In this document: one piece after another, positions 1 to 28,029 of the stretch
Numbering within the stretch: position 1 is the first letter of the stretch
Layout: each line of letters begins with the position of its first letter
From: Mesostigma viride
Lineage: Eukaryota; Streptophyta; Mesostigmatophyceae; Mesostigmatales; Mesostigmataceae
Assembly (NCBI GenBank): GCA_009746045.1
Contig: RPFO01000050.1
Span: forward strand, 3,801,949-3,865,948
Length of the DNA: 64,000 bases
Reading direction: 5' to 3'
Notes under the pieces: generated by a model
What the model was told of the DNA's origin: nothing
The model's input: the letters and a program-made list of their open reading frames with translations, nothing else
Database searches by the model: none
Made by a program: the position numbers and the translations under genes

Positions 1-160
1 GCACCTCAGTTGTGCACCCCGAGTAGGTGGCAGTTTACACCCACCACCTGCAGGTTGTCGCCTAGAATGTATTGAAAACCATATGCCCCTTCTCAGGGAT
101 ATGTGTTACGTATCCTCCCCACCGCGGTATGTTCTTAATTAATTCATTAATTAATTAAAG
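1..160 (+). mobile_element. LINE 3' end with TTAA-type tail (fragment)
   Basis: This stretch matches, by eye, the reverse complement of 44010-44170, which follows a LINE reverse-transcriptase remnant. Shared blocks include the AGGGATATGTG and CATTCTAGG segments. It ends in an AT-only tail of TTAATTAA units at about 134-158. A possible hairpin lies at 109-131 (CGTATC pairing with GGTATG, with wobble pairs). Only the 3' end is in the window; anything further 5' is beyond the edge. Confidence 0.7.
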
Positions 161-443
161 AAAATCCCAGACAAACCCTCTGACCAACCAGAAAGAAGGA
201 AAAAACATCTCACCCTACGCAATCACGCGTTTACCCCTACCAAATCCTCTCTCCCTGCCAAATTCAGCATTAAAAGGGACAGCGAAATTTCGGCCAGTAC
301 ACGGTGCCTGCTCTACCTACCAGACGACGGCCAAAGGGTGACATACCACGGAGCCAAATATCCAGACGAGGGCCTAAGGGCAAGGAAAAGACAGGGATAG
401 GCCACGTGGGGAAATCCCCTCCTATACATCCTCCAACCCCTAC
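161..443. other. Unassigned sequence
   Basis: No convincing exon, RNA gene or repeat was seen here. If the minus-strand exon model at 444-1615 is right, this is the start of its downstream intron, interrupted by the LINE tail at 1-160. Confidence 0.4.
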
Positions 444-1615
444 CAGCAGATGGCGTCGCTGCCCCCCCCGGTGGCAGCACGCGCACAGGCACCGGCTTGG
501 GTGCCGCGTAGGGCTCCGCATCCGTTGGGTTGGCAAAGTAGGGCTTGGCGCTCCATCGAGGGCGCTCCTTCTCCTTGGCCACCGATGCCAGGGGGATGTC
601 CTTGAGTATGGAAATGCCCACAGGGACGCCAGCCGGTGGAGGCGCCGCAGGGGCACCCTGGCCTTGGCCTGCCGTAGGGCGGCTCCTGCCGGCGCTCTCT
701 GCCTGCAAGGGGGAATGGACGGGGAAAACAGATGTGAGGCGATTCCCACAAACACAACTAGGCTCAGTTGTTATAGGTAGAGTTTTAGCAGGGTTGCAGG
801 GCGTGAGACGATGGGTGACAGATTAACTGGTGGGCGGAGGGGGGACAGTGCCAATAAGCGAAAGAAAAAAGGTAGTCCAAGGCAATGTTGTTGTTGCATG
901 AGTAGCAAGGAAGTGATCTGGCCAAGATTTAGCTGCCAAGGGGAGGGACCTTCGGCAAATGTTGTACAGATAAATTTTGCGGGGGCCCATGCAGACATCG
1001 ACAAAGGTTGTTTCTGAGGAGTTGGAAATGGCTGCATTGCATGAAAACTGGCGTTTGCGGGTGTGGGTGTGGGGGAGGAACATGCTAGAAGTAACTAGAA
1101 AGACAGATTAGACAGACTAGAAGGAACTAGAAAGACTAGAAAGAGGGACTAGGAAGCATGGGCAAATGGCGGGTCAGACGGGTCGGATGGGGAAGGCAGC
1201 CGCCAGTCCCCCAGCAGGGGTGCCCTTTCACGCTGGTTCGATGACTAGACATAGTTCTATGTCCAGCAGACACACACCAATGGAGAAACATGTCCTTGAG
1301 CAGTCAACACACACAAACACACATGCATCTCGTTCCTGTCCTAGGCTTGCTTTGTACCTCGGCTGGGGTTTGGCCCTTTGTGCGCGTACCCACTCGTGCA
1401 CGTAATCTGACGAATATTGGCGTGTACCCTGGGCTGTGGGCAAATCATAGTGAGGACCCACCCTTGGCCTCGCCGGCTTGCTTTGCGGCGACACGTGCCC
1501 CCTCTCATGGATGTATTCTGCCAGCCGCTGCAGCTCCTGTCGCCTCCGTTCCAGCGCCTGTGCTGCTGCTTGCTGCTCCTCGGCCTCACGTTGCCGTGTC
1601 TTCTCCTCAAACTCC
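444..1615 (-). CDS. Partial coiled-coil protein gene (two predicted exons)
   Basis: Two protein-like exons are read on the minus strand. The first (1615-1358) follows a CTGCAG acceptor and encodes a charged, Glu/Gln/Arg-rich coiled-coil segment (EFEEKTRQREAEEQ onward), then a more structured stretch with RPRVGPHYDLPTAQG. It ends at a GTACAA donor. The second (702-444) follows TTGCAG and reads AESAGRSRP, then ISILKDIPLASVAKEKERP and WSAKPYFANPTDAEPYAAP, up to a GTAGGG donor. The simplest joining of the two does not keep the protein-like frame, so a small exon between them or another donor is likely. Upstream exons would lie right of 1615; downstream exons are outside the window. I do not recognise the family. 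Start and stop are not identified. Confidence 0.45.
703..1357 (-). other. Presumed intron of the coiled-coil gene
   Basis: No repeat or convincing exon is recognised. A short imperfect ACTAGAAAGA motif recurs around 1085-1150. A small missing exon could be hidden here, because the flanking exon phases do not match directly. Confidence 0.35.
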
Positions 1616-1729
1616 CTGCAGGCACGCGCAGTACAAGCAGACCAAATTTTTAAATATTTACTAGGGGGGAGGGGGGGGGCACCGTGTGGGCGTGCTGAAT
1701 TCAGATTCTGGCTTCCGGGGCGAGGTGGA

Positions 1730-1884
<155 letters not shown>

Positions 1885-2251
1885 TTGACACACACAAGAC
1901 ACGCACACTCACAAGAGGTGCACCTCTTAAGTGATACAGGATCGATTTCTGGAATACGGGAGTGCTGTCGTCAAGCAGGTGACACAAGTCAACCCATACG
2001 GACGTAGACGATACAACATACACACGGCGAGCTATAGTTACGGTATGGGCAAGGGGAATAAACGAGTTCCTTGAGTGATTAGTGATCTGTAGACATGGGT
2101 TGAGAATTGGCCTCCCTCCCCCTGCAGACACGAAGAACAATACATGGTGATGTCCGCCGCACTCCTGACACTTGCCCATGAGAGAGCACCCCAGAGGCGC
2201 CCATATTGCCGAGGGCCGCATACTGCAGCAGGAAATGCACATGCGAGCGCT

Positions 2252-2274
2252 CCCCCCCCCCCCCCCCCCCCCCT

Positions 2275-2309
<35 letters not shown>

Positions 2310-2586
2310 TACCCCCCCCCTACCCCCCCCCTACCCCCCCCCTACACCCCCCACCCCCCACCACCCCACCCCCCCACCCCCCCCTACCCCACCCCCCTAC
2401 CCCTACCCCCACCCCACCCCCACCACCCCCACCACCCCCACCACCCCCACCACCCCCACCACCCCCACCACCCCCACCACCCCCACCACCCCCACCACCC
2501 CCACCACCCCCACCCCCCACCACCCCCACCACCCCCACCACCCCCACCACCCCCACCACCCCCACCACCCCCACCACCCCCACCAC
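2252..2586. repeat. C-rich low-complexity tract, CCCCCT and CCACC units
   Basis: A run of C homopolymer broken by single T residues becomes (CCACC)n / (CCCCCA)n towards the right. The strand is almost pure pyrimidine plus A. Long open frames here (poly-Pro, poly-Gly, Pro-Thr) are low-complexity artefacts. Exact length is likely to be uncertain in any assembly. Confidence 0.95.
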
Positions 2587-4286
2587 ATAGTGTTCTAAGA
2601 TTTTCTGACCCCTGCCTCTAACGGTAGAGCCCTTTGTCAATATTTCACCGTGTGTGTGCCAGAGCGATGCTGAGAAAGCAAAGAACGAGGGAAAAAATAC
2701 CTACAGCCTGTCAATGTGAGGCCATACGAATCAAACAGTCATGAGTCCCTTTACGGGCCAGCAAAAACAGCAACAATGGTTGTCGCGCCGTGAAGTAAAC
2801 CATTTGGGGGAAAAGTACGCCATAGCTGTCGGCCCCGAGAAAACCAAAAACATCCTGTCCGGACTTTTTTTGAAATCGATAACATGACCGGATGTCAGGA
2901 CGGCTTACATCCCGTTGAAGAAGGAAAGATTTCAATTCAGCATCGCTGCCAGGCATGTTCATGATAGACAGTGGACCATACCACGTCTCTGCTAGGAAGT
3001 GCATGGAAGTGTAATCTTGAGGCAGCTACCAAGCATGCCGTTCAGCGTCCTGCAAAATGTTGTCGCGTGCGACAGCTCAAGGCGTCTTGGTACTTGGAAT
3101 TCGAATACAGAGGGACTACAATTGTCTGGAAGTCGGGGCGCGCGTCGCATAGCACTTGTCTGCACACTGCCTTCCTGCTACACAGGAAAAGTAATTGTCT
3201 GGGAAGCTTCGCAAACAAATTTACAATAACGGTGACGAGCTTACATACATGGTCGTCCAACCAACTTATATGAGGTTCTTACCTGCGACGGCGTTCTGTC
3301 TCAACGCGAAACTGCTTCCAACGCAATTCCTGGCTTTGCCTCATCTGTAATGGTGCTCACCCTGTGCAACAGAATCGTCAAAGCAACATGTCAAGCTGGC
3401 TAACTACTCCCGGACATCACGTCATCTCAACGCGGACAGTCCTATTTTGCACACGGGTTGCCTCCAATTTTCTTTGCAAGCGACGACGCTGCAGTCGGGG
3501 CGGCAGTCCCCGAGCGGATTCCCCAGTGGCCGCCATAGCGGTGGATCTTAACGGTGGATTGCCCTGGAATTCCCATTATTCTAAGAAAATTATCATCCCT
3601 TTCGCTTCTATACCGAGCTCTTTTAACGTGATTCTGTGCAGGAGCCTCGCAAATATAAATTTCGGTGATGACCGTTTCCACGCCCTCGATCAACGTACAA
3701 AAAAATGTACTCAAAACCCTGCTTAAAAAGGTGGTTGTTGTTGTTACCCACCAAAAAGGTGGCACCTTGTTTACAGGGAACTTTCCCGTACGGAAAATTA
3801 CGAAATAATGCCACTTGTGCCAACCATTGTAAACTAAAAGTTAGTACAGTCGACTTCATATGTAAAGTTTTAGTATCTGCAAATAAATGCAATATCTGAG
3901 TTGGCAACGCTGGAAAGGCTGCAAGCAGGATTTATCCGATTCCCGCATCCCAGCTGATATTTCACCCAGAAGCAAGTGCGCATCGGGCTGCATGTGCCAA
4001 TCAGTTCCGCCATATCCGTGGCACGAATTCGTGGACATTGAGAGAATCTACGATATAGTTGCTATAACAGAGCGTCTATCTCTTCGTGATAGCGTGTGAC
4101 TTTCCAACGGTGTTACAGTGTACCTGTCCGACGACGAGCGATCCCGGCATGACGTTTGCGCACTTCGAATTCTCGACAGCGTTGGCAACCCGGTCGTTTC
4201 TTCCTGCTGCAAGCAAGTTTTGCCGTGAATTGGAGAGGAAAACATTCTGGTCTCAAAGGAATCCGTTTCTTCCATCAGTTCCACCC
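2587..4286. other. Upstream region of the oxidoreductase gene; no gene recognised
   Basis: This is 1.7 kb of unique-looking sequence with only short unrelated open frames on both strands. It should contain the promoter and 5' UTR of the gene starting at 4287. I could not assign a TATA box or transcription start with confidence. Confidence 0.4.
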
Positions 4287-22038
<17,752 letters not shown>

Positions 22039-24124
22039 ACAGTGTGATCGAAGCTGATAAGGAACCGTGAAACATCACAGCACAGTGAGTGAAGGACAGA
22101 GGATTGCAGGGGTGAAGGGGGAATACATGATTCTCTGCTTGTGGGCACTTGAACATAAGTTTAGGGGGAGGGGAAAGGCCTAGCACCTCAAAGTGACCAT
22201 ATTCATCATGGGCAGGACCGCACCCATGACCTGCTATATACTGCACCCATGACCTGCATGACAGAATTGGTCTGCCTGGAAAATAGCTTGAGCAGCCCTG
22301 CACAGAGCTGTTTTGACATCTTTGGGGATGCAATACATTGAAAGATAATAAGAAGGTTTTATAAATATAAAAGTGCATGCCTTCCTGGCATGTGGACTTG
22401 CAAGCATATCCCCCATGGCTTGTCCAGGGAACTCGACGTACTAGGCAGTAGGCTCTGTTTCCATGCAAATCATAGTTATACATGCAACATCGATATGTCC
22501 CGGTCTTCCTTCGATCGATCAGCCCTCCGGCCAACTAGCTCGCCGCTGATCTACAGCTGTGTGTCAGCGCCGTCACCTTGCAAATTAAAAATTCGTAAAT
22601 ATCTTCGAGAATGCCGCGTGCCATGCATCCTTGTCCGGGGAAATGGGTGTTGTTTATTTAACCCCTAAATGGGCAGAAATAATGTCGATGCATCGGCTGT
22701 AACTTCACAATTTTGCAAACCAGATGCCATCCAACCTACCCATATCCAATGGCTGTCCTTGGGGGCCAAGCATGTCCATGAGTTGCCCTTCGGGTTGATA
22801 CATCACAACGTACCTTACATATATGCAGGGTAGGCCATGTATAACTACCGTCAAAGTCAGGGGGGTCACGACGGGCGTTTTCATTTTTGGTAGAATGTGC
22901 ATTTTGAATTATGTTATAAGAGCTAGGCACCTACCACTTCAAGGATGATAAACAATTAGTTGCTGAACAGTTTGAGCCAGTGGGGTCATCATTTGGTTGG
23001 GTATACCAGCAGTTACATCCAGTACAGCCCATAGGGGTACCGTTGGTAAAAAGCAACCAAGGGGGTAGGGGTGGGCATACTACATACTAATAAGGCCACC
23101 AAGCATGTCATACAATACATTTCCCTTCCACAATTATGGGGAAACATAACTGCATCATGACACTGCCCTTACATGGCACCTATTTGCAGGTGCCACCTTG
23201 TCCATGCACGTAGGTAACGTAGTACGGATACCCTACGCAAGGCATGCATTCTAGGAGGCAGCCACCAACAAACTAGCGATGTTAAGCCTATTTCAGCTTG
23301 CCCTAGCAAGGATAAACTACACCTAAGCTGCTATAGCTTGCCAGATGATGGCCAGCACACCTGGTGGCACATGCTGACAATGGGAAGCTTCAACTCACCG
23401 GTTACATGCTTGATGATGCCACAGAGACCAGCCAACTGCCTCACACTCATGCAATATGTGTGTGGGAAATGCATAACAAACATATATGGAGGTATTCAAA
23501 CCCATACAGCCTCTATAATTTATCACCATCACACTATGGCAGGTCAACTGACTGAGGGAAGCATCTAAGAATGGTGTTTTAGGAAGGGGCCAGGCCATGG
23601 TCAAGAAAGAGCATGAATAATGAAGAAAGAATGTGCTACACAAGCTAGAACGTATACATAAACGTCATACATCGACAAGAAAACGATAACTCAGCTTTGC
23701 CTGGCATGGCTGGCATTACCTTGGCCCAGGCGGTGGCCGCAAAATGGCGCATTGCGGCACACCAAAGTTGTGCAGCAAGGTCGCTAGATTCGGCGATTTC
23801 TGGCCACCCTTGCACGTTTACGAAAAAAAATCATCATAAAAATTAAAAATAAACCGATATATCCTTTAAAATACGCCGTAAAGGTATTGCTGTCAACGTT
23901 TATATCGTCCGGCCTGATCGCAGTTTTTTCCAGCAAGAACGCTCCCGACACCTATCAAATAGCATTCCCGCGAACCGAAAATTGGCCTGTGTCATCTTTA
24001 GGACGTATAAAATCAATTTCCTGAGTTTGGTCAGAAAATTCGAACGAAAACGTAAATGCCATGCGTGGGCGCAAGCCGCCATGGCCAGGTCGTCGTTTTC
24101 CGGAATGCACGTTGTACGTGAAAA

Positions 24125-24210
24125 AGTGTGGGCGGTTCCGCTTACGGCACTGTAGATAGCAGCTGATGGGAACATGCAGAAAACTTAGGACCGCTAGCCC
24201 CTGCGCGGGT
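24125..24210 (+). repeat. 86-bp repeat, inverted perfect copy at 35398-35483
   Basis: By direct comparison the 86 bp here are the exact reverse complement of the block at 35398-35483. The pair lies 11 kb apart and brackets COX5C and the neuferricin gene. Confidence 0.9.
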
Positions 24211-24462
24211 GTACGTGAAAAAGTACCCTGACCCCTTGTACTTTGACCGGCCAGAACACCTCTATAACTTTGGCAGAAGTATGCAACCCCTAGTATCATG
24301 CCGTGAGGAAAATTATAAACTTTCGATCTTCTCAGCAAAACGTTTCCTAATTCTCAATAGTTTTCGCGGCATTTGGTCCCCCCGAGAAGGGGCCGCCGCG
24401 TCTGCAAGCGTTACCCGTATCAAGTAACGTGCGTGTTTGCAACTTGCCCGTTGAAACTCTAC

Positions 24463-24655
24463 GGCGGAGCCAATTTTCGGAAGAACCTCACCCTTATGCT
24501 TGCAAATTCGGGACAAATTCGGTGGATGTATGTATGTATGGATGGATGGATTGACGGATTTTCATCCCCTATTCCTATGTTTTCTCACGTGTACGGCCTT
24601 ATAAGCTTCGCCAATTCTGGCGAACCTAACGGTTCTTCCGAAAATTGGCTCCGCC
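24463..24655. repeat. Inverted repeat with about 24-bp arms
   Basis: The arm GGAGCCAATTTTCGGAAGAA at about 24466 recurs inverted as TTCTTCCGAAAATTGGCTCC at about 24633. Related GCGTYACCCGT motifs flank both arms, so this may be a decayed MITE. Confidence 0.65.
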
Positions 24656-25167
24656 AGATTAATCGGCTCACACCGTTCCTTTCGCAAGCGTCACCCGTAT
24701 TTATCGACGCGTACCGTAACCTAGCGTCACCCGTCACCGGGTGTTGCCAACACCGGGTGTGATTTCCAAAAACCCTGTCCACTCCCCATGCACTGCACGA
24801 ATGTCTGCCATCGCCTGTAGTACGCTCAGGTACGGTCATACGTCTAAATTTTTAAGTTGGTCAGTTCGTATACATACGGATCACGGACGTGAACTAGGCG
24901 CAATCTGGCACAACTTTCTCCGTACTTAAACCGTTTATTTTATGTCCTTTGGAGACCCTTCCAGGTTTCCCAGAAACGCGGCGCATGGAATTTGGCATAT
25001 GGCATGGCTGTCAGCTGCAGTGATACAACTCATCGCGGTGACGAAGGTCATTCATTGTCACGTAGAGGAGCACCAGGTATAAAAAAGTTCCGACCTGCGC
25101 CCGGACCTCGTCAGCCTCGAGGATTTATCGCGCACCTGCAGCCGGTCTGCGTGTACTTTCAGAAGCC

Positions 25168-25531
25168 ATGGGTTCCGGAATCTTGGCAGTGAAGGTATGT
25201 TCCAGCCATTAAGTTGACGCGAGGGTTGTGTTTTTTACAGCTCTTGACGTTTCAGTCTGGCCGAACAGGGTAAGGGCAATATCTGAGTCTTCCTTTCCTT
25301 TTTCTTTGCGAATTACTCGCTGCTGGGCATGGCGTTGGGGGGTGGATGATGCAGGAAGCGGCACTGGTCGCCAGGATCCTGAAGGCCAACCCGAAGGCCC
25401 AGCCGTCGGCGGCCAAGGATATTCTTTTGGGGATTGCTATTGGCATCGCCGCTGGGTCCATCTGGAAGATGAACCACCTTACCGGGCGCGGTCATGTCAT
25501 GGACTTCTACAAGGCCTACGATGGTGGGTAA
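25168..25531 (+). CDS. COX5C: Cytochrome c oxidase subunit 5C-like protein (two exons)
   Basis: Exons 25168-25194 and 25355-25531 (TAA) encode 67 aa. Exon 1 gives only MGSGILAVK before a GTATGT donor; exon 2 follows GATGCAG. The product is a small single-span subunit of mitochondrial complex IV. A basic N-terminal part (KANPKAQPSAAKD) leads into one hydrophobic helix (ILLGIAIGIAAGSIWKM), followed by a short polar tail ending FYKAYDGG. The KD-ILLG-x-x-x-G-x-AAG-x-x-WKM pattern and the FY near the end match plant and green-algal COX5C. Length is typical (about 60-70 aa). The start was chosen because it joins exon 2 in frame with consensus splice sites. Alternatively the ATG at 25346 would give an intronless 61-aa form, but it overlaps the acceptor. 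Confidence 0.8.
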
Positions 25532-26788
25532 TTTTTTTCGTGCGGAGCAGTAGTACCTCGCAAAAATTTTTTACTGGCAACTCATTGCAACAGAAACTGA
25601 TGGTACGGGTCCGCTGGAAATCTTGTATGGCTCTTCACTACCACCATTTAACCGTCGGCCTTATTTCCCGCAAGCGACGGTTTCTGATATATATATATAT
25701 ATATGTATATATATGTATGTATAGGGGTAACCGTGGTAAAACAGGCGGCTTGTAGGCATGGCCTGTAGTACCAGTGAGGCTTTTGTTCAGGCGGCAGGCG
25801 GATTTGCAGGTAGCAGCGCAGGCGGACGGCAGGAGGGCGGTCAGGCGAGCAGGCCGGCACGCTGGCAGGAAGCTCACGCGTGACAGCTGTCGGATTCAGG
25901 CATTTTGGGGTAGAGGATCCGCCATCGCTTGAGCAGGCATTTGCTGGCAAGCAGATAACACTGGCCACTCAAGACTGCCAGGAATAATTGCCAGTACACA
26001 GTGCCATTGACATACAGTGCTGATTGGAAGGCTTTAATGGGTAGGATTTGGCGCTGGGGGGGGGGACCCTGGCATACACAACTGTCATTTCAGATTGCAC
26101 CAATCCAGAATTCTGCTTCTTTGGGCTGTTCCTTCCTTCAGAGCCCTGTTGTTTTAGTTTTCTTGCGTTCTTTGTGGCAACACCATTTGTCCAACACCTT
26201 ATCTTCTTAACAGGCCTTGCTCATTACTCTTGTATGGTGTCCCGGCGCCCAAGCTCCTCGCCTAACCTGCACTGTCCACTGCCTTTTGTCTTATCTTCTG
26301 CCTTTTGCCCTGCCTTTTGTCTAGAGCCCATTCCCGGTGGTACCGGCTTGACTCGCCTCATATCAAAGAGACAGCCAGCTCGACATGCACGTCCCTTTTT
26401 TTCTCCAAAACTCGTATAGTTCCTCCCTTTTGTTTATAAGATCGGTTGCAGGTGTTCATCGTTCGCTCCTGTGCGCGACGTGATTCAGCATCGACTGACT
26501 CCGTATCGTCTGGTTCCGTTTTGTCTTATTCAGTACTGTCAGATTCTGTGTCGTCTGGTTCAGTATTCTCTGGTTCAGTATTGTCTGATTCCGTATCGTC
26601 GCGATTCAGTGTTGTCGGATTCGGTGTTGTCTGATTCAGTCCCCTGTGTGTCGAGATGTCCCAGGGTCCACTGTTTCCGCTACCTGCTCCTTTTCTATTG
26701 CTACTTTCCTACCGGCTCTCATCGGCTCCTTTCCTGTTGGTGCTACGTTTGGAGGACATGCGGCTATCAGTGCAACTACACTAGATTG
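25532..26788. other. 3' flank of COX5C; no gene recognised
   Basis: It contains a short (TA)n run at about 25687-25704 and a 15-bp minisatellite at about 26500-26645 built on CGTCTGGTTCAGTA. Remaining open frames are short and not protein-like. Confidence 0.5.
26500..26645 (+). repeat. 15-bp minisatellite (TCTGGTTCAGTATTG type)
   Basis: About nine diverged 15-bp units; the forward frame reads Ser-Val-Ser-Asp repeats and is not considered coding. Confidence 0.8.
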
Positions 26789-27132
26789 TGTTAGGATATA
26801 TATATTTGGTGGCTGGACCTGTGGGAAGTATTGGCATGTGAAGCTCAGCGTTGTGGCTTAGCCCAATACCAAATATGGTTAAACAGTCTCTATTTCATAT
26901 TTGGGACTGATTATTTATTTGACTAGTAGCAGCCAATCAGACATTGCCACGTGGCACAATATTGGGCCATGTGGCAATGTCTGATAGGCCGCTACTAGTC
27001 AAATAAATAATCAGTCTTAAATATGAAATAGAGACTGTTTAACCATATTTGGTATTGGGCTCAGCCACCACGCTGAGCTTCACATCCCAATACTTCCCAC
27101 AGGTCCAGCCACCAAATTTATATATCCTAACA
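26789..27132. mobile_element. Foldback (palindromic) element with 5-bp target duplication
   Basis: Two arms of about 165 bp are near-perfect inverted copies of each other around a centre near 26960. The ends are TGTTAGGATATA and TATATCCTAACA. The bases GATTG immediately precede the left end (26784-26788) and follow the right end (27133-27137), consistent with a 5-bp target-site duplication. Arms differ at only a few places. There is no coding capacity. RNA from it would form a long hairpin. Confidence 0.9.
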
Positions 27133-28029
27133 GATTGGGCATGTCTGTTGTGGGTAGAAAATGCTTGTAACGTGTTGCTGCTTTCCTTCCCCTGCCGTCA
27201 TATGGTCAATGGTTTTCTGACCAGCAGCAATATGCTTCCATGCATCGCATTGTTGTCGTGTTCCTTTTACTGAATGGACAACAAAATGCAGAGGGCAAGG
27301 TCAGCGTGACCGGCCATTAAGCGGAAGCAAAAGCCCATCGCCTCTGGAGGGTCCAGGGGGGTTAGCGAACAATCCATCGTGTCATGACGTGCGATGGACA
27401 GCTCTGGCGTCCGTGCCCAGATGGGCTGGATCTGCTTGAGGGCAGGTGACCCTTTCGCGCTGTATTACTTACCCTTTCGAGTGCTGTATTACTTCAATCT
27501 ACTCGCCTTGGGCATGTTTCTGGGAGGAGGATCTCAGTGCCGGTTAATCATGAGGGGCACAAGCGTTCTTGGGGACATATGCGTCTCTGGGATCTGACGA
27601 CCTCAAGATTGCCTGCGAGCTTTCTCGTTGCCGTCTCTGTTAAAGTAAATTTTTTTCATTATAAGAAAAGAAGTTTACCTAGCCTGTTCGATCACGGCAA
27701 TAACAAAGTCATGAATGGCAAGCATCGATCAGAGACCACGTTGCACGTGCATATGCATGGGTAACCAATAAAAGCATCGGTCGTTGCTATTGCAATATGG
27801 GCAAAACCATTCACTGTCGTTACTCGCGCACATGTACATGTGGCCGGATGGATGAATGTCCTAGATGTCGATGAATGGGATTCATCCATGACCAGTGCAT
27901 CTTTTCATCTCGGAATTCCAGAATATCTTTTGTTTTTGCACGTCCAGCATTATTAATCTGAGAAATGTTTGCAAGTCATGCACAAGCTGGCCATGCAGCG
28001 CCCTGTTCTAGACACTGCAGAGAATCGAC
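27133..28029. other. Intergenic, between convergent COX5C and neuferricin genes
   Basis: No exon-like or repeat structure was seen. It should include the 3' UTR of the minus-strand neuferricin gene at its right end. Confidence 0.4.

Larger units (their letters stand above)
22039..25167. other. Intergenic region between the oxidoreductase gene and COX5C
   Basis: It holds the 3' flank of the oxidoreductase gene and the 5' flank of COX5C. Short open frames are scattered on both strands without protein-like composition. Two repeat features, at 24125-24210 and 24463-24655, are listed separately. No RNA gene was recognised. Confidence 0.45.
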
